A stretch of 64,000 nucleotides of DNA. It comes from Imperialibacter sp963977595 (GTDB lineage Bacteria > Bacteroidota > Bacteroidia > Cytophagales > Cyclobacteriaceae). The stretch lies in the NCBI RefSeq assembly GCF_048007035.1, contig NZ_CP180355.1:5146001-5210000 (forward strand). The letters are read 5' to 3'. The notes under the pieces were generated by a model. It worked only from the letters and a program-made list of their open reading frames with translations. It had not been told where the DNA came from and made no database searches. Made by a program: the position numbers and the translations under genes. Below, in pieces: positions 19,001 through 25,569 of this stretch (its first letter is position 1; the number at the start of each line of letters is the position of its first letter).

Positions 19001-21921
19001 CCCAGGGTATTAGTTTTTCTTTGAATCAAGAATCAATTGACAAAGGGATGACCATAGATACATCAACCGGTGTCTATACCTGGACGCCAGGCGAGTCTCA
19101 AAATGGAAGTCATATGGTGCAAGTCAACGTGTCTGATGGGCAAGCTATCCAATCCACTTCTTTTAGTGTGACGGTAAATGAGGTGAATATTTCACCTGTA
19201 ATTGCGGCCATTGAGGCAAAAGCAATAGCAGAGCTTGTACCATTGGAGTTTTTGATATCGTCGTCTGATGCAGATCTACCAGCGCAAATATTGACATTTA
19301 GTCTCGATCAGGTTTCGATCGACGCTGGGATGGTCATTGGAGCGTCAACTGGTGCTTTCTCGTGGACTCCGACTGAAGTGCAGGATGGAACCCACGAAGT
19401 TTTGCTATCCGTATCTGACGGTGTCGTTTCATCTACAACTACCTTTTCCGTTGTCGTTACCGATGTCAACTCAAATCCGGTGCTCAGCACAATTGGTGCT
19501 CAAAATATCGACGAGTTAGTGGCGCTTCAATTCACTGCTGTTGCTACAGATACTGACGTCCCGCAACAGTCATTATCCTATCAAATTGACCAAACTTCGC
19601 TGGATAAAGGGATGGTCATTAACGCTCAAACTGGCGTGTTTGACTGGACGCCTTCTGAAAGCCAGGATGGTATTCATGAGGTGACGGTGACAGTCACCGA
19701 TGGTGTATCGACCGATACTGAAGTAGTAGAAATTACAGTTGCAAATGTAAATACAGCGCCTTTTTTCGCCGCTTTGCCAGATAAGGAAATTAATGAACTT
19801 GCTCTCTTTTCGGTTGTGTTTGCTGCCTCAGATGTGGATTTACCCAGCCAGTCACTCAATTTCAGCATCGACCAAAAGTCGATAGATAAGGGGATGAGAA
19901 TAGACGCAGTTACCGGTGAGCTTGCCTGGACACCCAGTGAAACTCAAAACGGTTTGCATGAAGTTGTTGTAGTCGTTTCTGACGGGAAACTAAGTGCTTC
20001 AATTACCTATAAAATAACAGTGAATGAAGTAAATATACCTCCTGTCATAAGTGAATTCACTGATAAAAGTATAGGCAATGGAATTGTGTTATCATTTACG
20101 ATCTCGGCCACTGATGGGGATGTGCCTGTGCAGGTCTTAAGTTTTTACTTGGATGAAGCTTCCTTGTCAAAAGGAATGACGATTGGAGAGACTTCCGGTG
20201 TTTTTACATGGACCCCTGGTTCAGCTAATATTGGATCAAATGATGTTAGTGTTACCGCTTCGGATGGAGTTGCCTCGGCTGAATTCACATTTATAATTTT
20301 GGTTGAAGGGCAAAATACTGGTGCCTTATCTCTTGGCAGTTTAACCTTTAACGCTAAACAAGACGGGAATACAACTCAAACAATTAATATAGTCGTTACC
20401 GGTGGAGCGCTACCCTACGAAGTCACTGCATCTCACAAGGGAATTCTTGATTTAGACTTTGTATCGACCTCCTTGGCTGAAGTTACTCCAGGTATCTATC
20501 AGTTCAGTATTAGCCCCGATATGTTGGATGAAATGGGAGTTGATTTTGAAATATTGGCTTCCGACATAAAAAACAATAAGCAGTCTCGGTCTGGAAGTAT
20601 AGCTGTTTATTTTAATGAAGTAGCAAGCCCACCCATTCCATTTGAACGCTTTGGAGGGACAGCCCTTTCCTGGAACCTTTTCAGTATTCCGTATGACCTG
20701 GATAATAAATCAGTCAGTAGCATTTTTGCTGATCTTGACCAATCAAGGCATGAGTTTGACTGGCGCATCGTTCGTTACAGGAATAACTCCAATGACTACG
20801 TTAACTTCAATACCGGGCAAGTAAGCATAGGAGAAGCCTACTGGTTTAATGCGAAAAAACAAGTGGCCGTGAATGTTGGTGCGGGCCAAACTAGCGCAAA
20901 AATACCGTTCAATAAGCCTTTAGCCAAAGGCTGGAATCTCGTTGGTAATCCATACATAATTGCGATCTCCTGGGATCAGGTATTAGCGGATAATCCAGAC
21001 AAAACAGGGATTGACCCCATCCGGGTTTTTAATGGTACTGCCCTGGTCATTGGAGACGTTGTTCAGCCATTCTCCGGTGGCTTTGTCTTCGCCGAAGAAG
21101 CCACTTCGGTGGACATCGACCCCATTGCCTCCAAGCCCAATGGTAGAGTGCTGGCTGGTAGCGGCAGGATCGAAGGTACTGATATCGACGAGATGGCCTG
21201 GCTCTTCCCGCTACAACTAAGCGATGGACAAACCACTACGGCGTTAGGCGGCGTGGGAATGCACCCTGATGCCGAAGAGCTAAAGGATAAGTTCGACGGC
21301 ATGGCACCGCCCCGCTTTATCAACTATAGTGAGATGTACACCACACATACCGACTATTTTTATCCTTACTTCTCCACTGACGTCGTGCCCACCAAAGGCG
21401 ACCACACCTGGAGCTTTACCTTATCATCAAACAAAGTAGTAGGACCAACCAACCTGACCTGGGACATGGAGGCTTTGCAAAACAAAGCCTCCGGTCTCTA
21501 CCTGCTCGACCAGCAAAGTGGCAAGCTGGTGGACATGAAAACCACAGATAGCCGCACCGTAGACCTCAGCAAAGGCGACTTTAAGTTTGAGGTCTACTTC
21601 GTTTCCGGCGGCGATCAGGTCATCCCTCACCAGTTATTGCTGGGCGATGCGTATCCTAACCCCGCCAGCACACAGACGATGATCCCCATACTGCTGCCAG
21701 GTGACGCTAATGAGCTGGTTGACATCGATTTGTCGGTGTTTGATATGAACGGAAACCGGATCACGACTTTAGCCTGTGGGAAATATCGGCCAGGAGTGTA
21801 TGAGTTTATTTGGGACATAGGAAGCCAGCAAAAGAGATCTGTTAGTGGCATGTTCTTTTATCGACTGAGCTTTAACGACAACAACAGGGCACCACTTTAC
21901 AAAAAACTAATTCTGCGATGA
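13048..21921 (+). CDS. Giant multidomain T9SS-secreted surface protein (2957 residues)
   Basis: Signal peptide 1-22, then, with approximate residues: LamG/concanavalin-like domain 30-235; prepeptidase-C-terminal-like domain 249-340; DUF5018-like domain 350-442; Lcl/DUF1566-like domain 443-607 (PDWYLPSKDELQLIYNNR); IPT/TIG 611-688; VCBS/FG-GAP repeats 707-1061 with Asp-rich calcium loops such as DIDGDGDMDVLSA; DUF5018-like 1067-1153; IPT/TIG 1155-1238; a second VCBS set 1262-1585; three DUF5018-like units 1593-1856; six putative-Ig (He_PIG-like) repeats of 94 residues 1859-2422; further beta domains; and a C-terminal type-A sorting domain from about 2863 (LGDAYPNPAS, ending KLILR). It should be exported by Sec, cross the outer membrane by T9SS and act as a calcium-dependent adhesin or scaffold. 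The ligand is unknown. It overlaps both neighbours by 4 bases. Confidence 0.85.
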   Translation: MMKKTTLILTLLLTGINMLIAQANFDFGKALDFDGSNDYVEIPNNSSLTLGDLTIEAWVNWDGNNWSNILMKGNYGYAFAILNTGQLAWWINGGGGDVQKSTGTISPGVWTHVAVVVDQGTSTTFYINGEFAGSVNNGIVNNNSSSLILGRQGTSCACNLLNARLDELKIWNTIRTESQIQGNLFKVLTGSEANLVAYYDFEQGVANADNTGVTTLVDKTANANNGTLYNFALATGMGSNWTTSRGLQTGDSCSDPVQIDKGWHRAWPVWYAYTAPADETVVISSVGLTSVDTKLKVYSVCNGSVQYQSDDFSGLQSEVKVPLTANETIYIYWENLQLFFDWRIEEDANTEIVEFTFPGQVFGSEIDDASSSVAITLPDGTNVTNLIANFLSSAGASVKVGTTAQTTGVTANDFTSPVTYRVLAADGSTTRDWTVTVTAVPALTIGQSYQGGKVIYEDPSGNWGLIAAESDAPNGSYGTSWGQDYSSYYNQDLIGGTLSGIGTGSYNTQIMLDYAAGNPEWNTGAATSATATQNGYPDWYLPSKDELQLIYNNRSFFDAFSTTSYVGYWSSTEASGGFAYSFNFDDGYSSSDFKDDYAHIRSVRTFSNLATRITTIEPVSARPGEEITIFGSSLMQQPSVTIGGAEAEITYVSFGKLKVIVPEGTPGTASVIVATSAGTSNSVSNFTLLNSLQGGGFDGTQKIISLNGASAASTVHAADIDGDGDMDVLSASYYDNKIAWYENNGDKTFGAQQIISTNANGGRSVFTADLDQDGDLDVMSASSSDKKIAWYENNGDKTFGSQNIINADAKGANTVFAADLDNDGDYDVLSSSETDDKVAFYEGTGGKVLISTGKVFGTENIVSSVADGAWDVYASDLDGDGDLDILSASQSDDKIAWYKNNGNLSFGAQQIISTTAGYTHSLYTADIDKDGDLDVVAAAQDDDKIVWYENIGSGTSGLFGDTGTNEQIISSGVATDGVLQIHVADINGDGYPDILGALDQGQKIVWIKNNGDKTFGSVQVITTENGRSRFVTAADIDNDGDLDVLSASDNLSRVAWYENLNINSIFESFSVPGQLGKTSIDEANLKVKVTMPVGTDFTTIVPYFATSNGTEVKVGSSVQQSGTSVNDFTFPLVYTIFAEDGINKSFWEVTVVSPAKPVVSLIEPAIAAPGSLIELTGGGFDPTSENNSVTFDGQSATVISASAVRLVVEVPVVSGGLSQVVVTNSAGSSTAINNFTLINSKQGGTFTGTSAAVGATIDGPFTTSSADLNNDGYIDIIVGLSVADELLWFQNDGSGSFTKRSIISSFDAFAARPTDMNDDGFMDIVASSFATNKVSWFENDGNLPVVTFTEHIISSSVSGVNDVFPVDMDGDGDIDVVTANNTEGSIYWFENDGTNLFTKRVVTDKAKGARSLSVTDFEFDGDLDIVTSTWNSESVLTFINDGDENFSKNTVASSWGHPSAAIGIDMNKDGTKDLLIANNIWGFLSWTGRNSLYPDNDVSYNSLNSISSIFPVDIEGDGDYDVIAGSQSDDKVALFVNNGSMVYSELLLSSVSDNTQSVHVADVDNDGDVDILAAAFNGDKVDWYENLNKNTSIVTYSFEKQKTPAVIDADARTVNIEVYKGTTVTNLIATFGLAYGASAKVANVTQSSGVSVNNFYNAVTYAIAAEDGITVDDWVVEVSIGLDTARSFTAFSLDGQVGQAVINNAAHSITAFADISVNHVATFDLSFNATTSIGGIVQASGTTSNDFSQDIVYTVTAEDGIAIQDWTVHVVNTATDILSFSIPEEMDDAQFDNTAHTIKVIVSSPDLSSPFVPAFTLSPGAMANPATATSTNFSSPVTYTVTAEDGITSQPWVVTVAANQAPILNTIGVKFIDEQSPLGFTVLATDADLPAQSLTYSINQTSIDKGMTINPTTGVFSWTPNESQDGVHNVVVSVSDGDDIDTELVGITVNEVNTLPIVGAIAGQSVDELVELTLTASASDTDIPTQGISFSLNQESIDKGMTIDTSTGVYTWTPGESQNGSHMVQVNVSDGQAIQSTSFSVTVNEVNISPVIAAIEAKAIAELVPLEFLISSSDADLPAQILTFSLDQVSIDAGMVIGASTGAFSWTPTEVQDGTHEVLLSVSDGVVSSTTTFSVVVTDVNSNPVLSTIGAQNIDELVALQFTAVATDTDVPQQSLSYQIDQTSLDKGMVINAQTGVFDWTPSESQDGIHEVTVTVTDGVSTDTEVVEITVANVNTAPFFAALPDKEINELALFSVVFAASDVDLPSQSLNFSIDQKSIDKGMRIDAVTGELAWTPSETQNGLHEVVVVVSDGKLSASITYKITVNEVNIPPVISEFTDKSIGNGIVLSFTISATDGDVPVQVLSFYLDEASLSKGMTIGETSGVFTWTPGSANIGSNDVSVTASDGVASAEFTFIILVEGQNTGALSLGSLTFNAKQDGNTTQTINIVVTGGALPYEVTASHKGILDLDFVSTSLAEVTPGIYQFSISPDMLDEMGVDFEILASDIKNNKQSRSGSIAVYFNEVASPPIPFERFGGTALSWNLFSIPYDLDNKSVSSIFADLDQSRHEFDWRIVRYRNNSNDYVNFNTGQVSIGEAYWFNAKKQVAVNVGAGQTSAKIPFNKPLAKGWNLVGNPYIIAISWDQVLADNPDKTGIDPIRVFNGTALVIGDVVQPFSGGFVFAEEATSVDIDPIASKPNGRVLAGSGRIEGTDIDEMAWLFPLQLSDGQTTTALGGVGMHPDAEELKDKFDGMAPPRFINYSEMYTTHTDYFYPYFSTDVVPTKGDHTWSFTLSSNKVVGPTNLTWDMEALQNKASGLYLLDQQSGKLVDMKTTDSRTVDLSKGDFKFEVYFVSGGDQVIPHQLLLGDAYPNPASTQTMIPILLPGDANELVDIDLSVFDMNGNRITTLACGKYRPGVYEFIWDIGSQQKRSVSGMFFYRLSFNDNNRAPLYKKLILR
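18622..20313 (+). repeat. Six tandem 282-bp coding repeats inside the giant gene
   Basis: Units start at 18622, 18904, 19186, 19468, 19750 and 20032, each exactly 282 bp (94 codons) with no indels in register. Shared landmarks in each unit are a P near position 4, the D/E-L segment near 16, SIDKGM near 45-49 and SGVFxWTP-like sequence near 55-62. The DNA has diverged clearly between units, so the array is old rather than freshly expanded. Each unit encodes one putative cadherin/Ig-like domain. Confidence 0.85.
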
Positions 21922-23096
21922 GGAAGATAAAGCAAATTTTGGCTGTAGTTGGATTCATTCTTTTTGCTGCAGCGCAAGTTAATGGCCAGGTGGTGGTTGA
22001 CAGAACCAACAAAGTATCGCTGGATTTTACGAAGCCCATCAAGGCAACGGTGTTGCCGGAAGTCAATTGGGTGCTGCCACGCCTGGAGTATACGAATAGT
22101 GAGGAAAACAAGGTAGATATCAAAGCCAATGTGAGCAGCAAAGTACCTTTGAAAAGGGTGACGCTTTCGGTTCTCACTTCGCTGGAAGATGAACCTATGG
22201 CCACGATGGATATTCCATTGCTAAGCCCGACTTCAGCGGAATTTGAAAAGAACATGTACCTGGGTGATGGCCAGAACTATGTGAGGATCACTGCGGAGAA
22301 TGTGGATGGAGGCATTGTGTCGGACGACCGGTCGGTTATTGTGGGCATGGATGCACTGAAAGACGCCATTGCCATTGACAGAAAAGACTATGCTGTGCTG
22401 TTTGCTACAGACAAGTACGACAACTGGAGCGACCTCACCAACCCAATTTATGATGCAAAAGCGATAGGCAAGGAGCTGGAAGAGCGGTATGGTTTTGAGG
22501 TAAGGATTGTTGAGAATGCGAGCCAGGACCTGGTTTTCAATACGTTGAGAGAATATGCCCAGAAGAGCTACAAACCGCAGGATCAGCTTCTTGTGTTTTT
22601 CGCAGGCCACGGGCAGTACGACGAAACCTTCGGTGAAGGATTTGTGGTGGCACGCAACTCAATGGCCAACGACCCGGGTAAGAATAGCTATATCAGCCAC
22701 AGCCGACTCAGAAACATTATTGACAATGTGAAGTGTCAGCACATTATGCTGGTGATGGATGTGTGCTTTGGGGGTACTTTCGATCCGGTGCTGGCCTCAT
22801 CAAGAAGTATTTACGAGGAAATGGATAACTCCGAATTCATCGTCAAGAAGCTATCGCTGCGAACCAGGAAGTACCTCACCAGTGGGAGCAAGGAGTATGT
22901 ACCCGACGGCACTCCCGGCAGTCATTCGCCTTTTGCTGTGAGGATGCTAGAGGCACTGAAGACAAGCGGCGGCGGAGACAGGCTGTTGACCATTTCCGAG
23001 GTGAATGTTTACATGCAGAAACTGCAAACCACACCAAGGTTTGGCTCCTTTGGTGCAGACGACCAGGGAAGCGAGTTTATGTTTATTGCCAGGTGA
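21918..23096 (+). CDS. Exported caspase-fold (C14) peptidase
   Basis: A 392-residue protein with a signal peptide (MRKIKQILAVVGFILFAAAQ), an N-terminal beta-rich domain (about 30-145) and a caspase p20-like domain (about 155-390). The catalytic dyad is visible: His231 in VFFAGHGQYD and Cys283 in LVMDVCFGGTF. The strand YAVLFATDKYDNWSDL and the segment DAKAIGKELEERYGF also fit the fold. Bacterial relatives (orthocaspases) cleave after basic residues, but specificity cannot be read here. The start ATG overlaps the stop of the giant surface protein (ATGA), so the two are coupled, and both are exported; processing of the surface protein or of something it captures is inference. Confidence 0.85.
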   Translation: MRKIKQILAVVGFILFAAAQVNGQVVVDRTNKVSLDFTKPIKATVLPEVNWVLPRLEYTNSEENKVDIKANVSSKVPLKRVTLSVLTSLEDEPMATMDIPLLSPTSAEFEKNMYLGDGQNYVRITAENVDGGIVSDDRSVIVGMDALKDAIAIDRKDYAVLFATDKYDNWSDLTNPIYDAKAIGKELEERYGFEVRIVENASQDLVFNTLREYAQKSYKPQDQLLVFFAGHGQYDETFGEGFVVARNSMANDPGKNSYISHSRLRNIIDNVKCQHIMLVMDVCFGGTFDPVLASSRSIYEEMDNSEFIVKKLSLRTRKYLTSGSKEYVPDGTPGSHSPFAVRMLEALKTSGGGDRLLTISEVNVYMQKLQTTPRFGSFGADDQGSEFMFIAR

Positions 23097-23292
23097 GCAA
23101 CATGCTGATGATGGTTGCTGATAATAAGCAGCACGCTGTTTAACGGCTAATGTAGCAGAACTTTTTTTGGTGTGCAGCTAACAAGCGGGGCAGCTTTGGA
23201 GAAATACAAACTGCTATTTTTTTTACCTTGGTACCTTTTTTCCCAGCACCCCACCTCTCTTTGCCAGCCTCACACAAATGTCATATTCCCGA

Positions 23293-23306
23293 CTGACAAA
23301 GGTCAG
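23293..23306. promoter_or_regulatory. Inverted repeat upstream of the sulfur operon
   Basis: CTGAC-AAAG-GTCAG, a 5-bp perfect inverted repeat 60 bases before the flavoprotein start at 23366. It may be a regulator site; the match is short. The rest of the gap 23097-23365 shows only AT-rich tracts. Confidence 0.25.
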
Positions 23307-23365
23307 GACATCATGGATTTGTGGGGAGTACCTTAGCATCACTGACCACCAAAAAAGAGCAAGTC

Positions 23366-24622
23366 ATGAAAAATCTTCTCATACTCGGCGCAGGGTCCGC
23401 AGGTACAATGATGGCTAATCACCTCTCAAAGAAAATGCCTTTAAAGAGTTGGAACATCACGATTGTGGACCAGTTCGATAAGCATTATTACCAACCTGGT
23501 TTCTTGTTTCTTCCTTTCGATGTTTACAAGGAACAGGATGTATACAGAGAAAGAACAGACTATTTGCCTTCAAGTGTCAACTATATTCAAAAAGCCATTG
23601 ACATCATCAATCCCGAGAATAATCAGGTGTTACTGGCAGACGGCACCGTTCTTCCTTATGACTTATTGATTGTTGCCACGGGGTCACAGACTGCACCTGG
23701 TGAAGTAGAAGGGATGCTGGGCAGCGAATGGTATAAGTCTGTCTTCGACTTTTATACCTTCGAAGGATCCCGCAACTTACGTGACAAACTACGTGACTGG
23801 AAGGGTGGGGATATGGTCATTCATATTACAGAAATGCCCATTAAATGCCCGGTGGCACCCCTTGAGTTTGCCTTTCTTGCCGATTGGTATTTCCACGAAA
23901 AGGGTATCAGAGACAAGGTGAATATTTACTATGTGACACCGCTCGACGGTGCCTTCACAAAGCCGGTGGCGTCTTCAAAGCTAGGCCATTTGCTGGAAGA
24001 AAAAGGCATCAACATTGTGCCCGACTTTGCCATAGCCAAGGTAGACAACGAAAATAAAAAGATTGTATCCTGGGATGACAAAGAAGTGCATTTCGATCTT
24101 CTGGTAACTATCCCCACCAACATGGGCGACGAAGTGATTGCCAGGTCTGGCATGGGCGATGACCTCAATTTTGTACCAACAAATAAACACACGCTACAAT
24201 CCAGCAATTTTGAGAATGTGTTTGTAATTGGCGATGCAACCAATGTGCCGGCGTCAAAAGCGGGCTCTGTTGCCCACTTCCAGGCTGAGGTACTCACCGA
24301 CAATATCCTGAGGTATATAGAAGGCGAGCCGCTTAAAGAGGACTTCGATGGCCACGCTAACTGCTTTGTGGAAACAGGCTATGGCAAGGCCATGCTGATA
24401 GACTTCAACTATACGACTCAGCCAGTTCCAGGAAATTTTCCTTTCGCTGGCGTCGGCCCGATGAAGCTCCTCAAGGAAAACAAAGTCAACCATTGGGGGA
24501 AACTAGGATTCCGCTGGGTTTACTGGAACATGTTGATGAAAGGGCATAGCATTCCTTTCATTACTGCTCAGATGCAAAAAGCAGGAAAAGAGCTGGAGGA
24601 AGAAAAATTAGAAACTGTATAA
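23366..24622 (+). CDS. Sulfide:quinone oxidoreductase-like FAD/NAD(P) flavoprotein
   Basis: A 418-residue protein. The ATG at 23366 (MKNLLILGAGSAGTMM) is chosen because it directly starts the Rossmann strand; the in-frame extension to 23321 is unlikely. FAD motifs are GAGSAG (8-13), ATGSQT (105-109) and VFVIGDATNVP (286-295). The two cysteines, Cys161 in IKCPVAP and Cys333 in HANCFVETGYG, are the only cysteines in the protein and sit where SQR/flavocytochrome c family members carry their redox cysteines. It probably oxidises sulfide or a related sulfur species and feeds electrons to quinone at the membrane; lack of the usual third Cys of type I SQR suggests another SQR type. It opens an operon with tusE-like and dsrE-like genes. 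Confidence 0.8.
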   Translation: MKNLLILGAGSAGTMMANHLSKKMPLKSWNITIVDQFDKHYYQPGFLFLPFDVYKEQDVYRERTDYLPSSVNYIQKAIDIINPENNQVLLADGTVLPYDLLIVATGSQTAPGEVEGMLGSEWYKSVFDFYTFEGSRNLRDKLRDWKGGDMVIHITEMPIKCPVAPLEFAFLADWYFHEKGIRDKVNIYYVTPLDGAFTKPVASSKLGHLLEEKGINIVPDFAIAKVDNENKKIVSWDDKEVHFDLLVTIPTNMGDEVIARSGMGDDLNFVPTNKHTLQSSNFENVFVIGDATNVPASKAGSVAHFQAEVLTDNILRYIEGEPLKEDFDGHANCFVETGYGKAMLIDFNYTTQPVPGNFPFAGVGPMKLLKENKVNHWGKLGFRWVYWNMLMKGHSIPFITAQMQKAGKELEEEKLETV

Positions 24623-24644
24623 TCATCATAAAACCAAAAAGATC

Positions 24645-24953
24645 ATGGAAGCTGTAATTGCAAACCGTCCCGTAGAAGTGAATGAACAAGGTTACTTGTT
24701 AGATATGAACCAGTGGGACAAGGAAATAGCACGTGGTATTGCTCTTGAAGAGGGCATTGAACTGACTGACCGCCATTTTGAAGTGCTTAATTATTTGAGA
24801 AAGGAGCAGGATAACGGCACAGCGTTGTCTATCCGCAGAGTTGGTAAATCAGGAGTAGTGGATATCAAAGAATTCTATGCCCTGTTTCCGGAAGGCCCGC
24901 TCAAAAAGGCCTCTCGTATAGCCGGTATTCCCAAGCCAGCAAGTTGTATTTAG
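24645..24953 (+). CDS. TusE/DsrC family sulfur carrier with a single C-terminal Cys
   Basis: A 102-residue protein with the TusE/DsrC fold pattern: VNEQGYLLDMNQWDKEIA, then LTDRHFEVLNYLRK and a C-terminal arm KASRIAGIPKPASCI. The conserved penultimate cysteine (Cys101, CysA) is present. The second cysteine of sulfite-reductase DsrC, 11 residues earlier, is a serine (Ser90), so this is a TusE-like persulfide carrier rather than a canonical DsrC. It lies 22 bases after the flavoprotein and 19 before the DsrE-family gene, so it most likely passes sulfur between them. Confidence 0.85.
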   Translation: MEAVIANRPVEVNEQGYLLDMNQWDKEIARGIALEEGIELTDRHFEVLNYLRKEQDNGTALSIRRVGKSGVVDIKEFYALFPEGPLKKASRIAGIPKPASCI

Positions 24954-24972
24954 TCACTAAAAAATCTGAACC

Positions 24973-25485
24973 ATGGAAACTGTAGAAGCGCCCGTAAAAG
25001 CCCCGGCAAAAAAGGAAAAGAAGCTGAGGAAGATAATGATCATCAATTCAAAAGCAACCATCGACTCTGTGTATGCTGCGCTAATCCTGGCCAACGGCGC
25101 AAGGATGGAAGGCATTGAGTCCGAAATTTTCTGCACATTTTTTGGGCTGGAAATGTTGCAAAAAGAAAAGATGGATCATTTGCATGTGGCCACCGTAGGC
25201 AACCCCGGGTTGCACATACCTACCATGATAGGTGGCCTGCCCGGCATGGAAACACTGGCCAGTGCAATGATGCGTAAAGAAATGGACAAGCTGGATATTC
25301 CTCCAGTGAGCGAATTCCTGGAAATTTACAAGGCGTCTGGCGGCAAAGTTTTTGCCTGTAAATTGGCCATGGAAATGTTCCACCTGGAGAAAAAAGACCT
25401 TTGGGATGATTTGGATGACGTGTTAACTGTCGGCGACTTTTACAATCGGGCTGACGAAGAGGGCACGCAGATTATTTTCGTTTAG
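24973..25485 (+). CDS. DsrE/DsrF/DrsH-like (DsrE2 type) sulfurtransferase
   Basis: A 170-residue protein. After a charged Lys/Ala/Pro-rich N-terminus (1-20) come the DsrE-like strand KIMIINSKATIDSVYAALILANGA, the segment VEIFCTFFGLEML-type loop with Cys54, and GGKVFACKLAMEMFHL with Cys129, the candidate persulfide cysteine of DsrE2-type proteins. It is the last gene of the three-gene sulfur operon and is followed by a terminator. The family accepts and donates persulfide sulfur; a trafficking role together with the adjacent TusE-like carrier is the natural reading. Confidence 0.85.
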   Translation: METVEAPVKAPAKKEKKLRKIMIINSKATIDSVYAALILANGARMEGIESEIFCTFFGLEMLQKEKMDHLHVATVGNPGLHIPTMIGGLPGMETLASAMMRKEMDKLDIPPVSEFLEIYKASGGKVFACKLAMEMFHLEKKDLWDDLDDVLTVGDFYNRADEEGTQIIFV

Positions 25486-25514
25486 CAGTTAGCAGATTCA
25501 AATCGTAGGATGGG

Positions 25515-25544
25515 AGCCCGGGTTATCTAAATCCGGGCTTTTCT
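25515..25544 (+). terminator. Intrinsic terminator of the sulfur operon
   Basis: AGCCCGG (25515-25521) pairs with CCGGGCT (25533-25539), 11-base loop, followed by a short T-rich run. It starts 30 bases after the dsrE-like stop. Confidence 0.8.
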
Positions 25545-25569
25545 CGTTGTGTATTCGCCTGCCAAGAAT

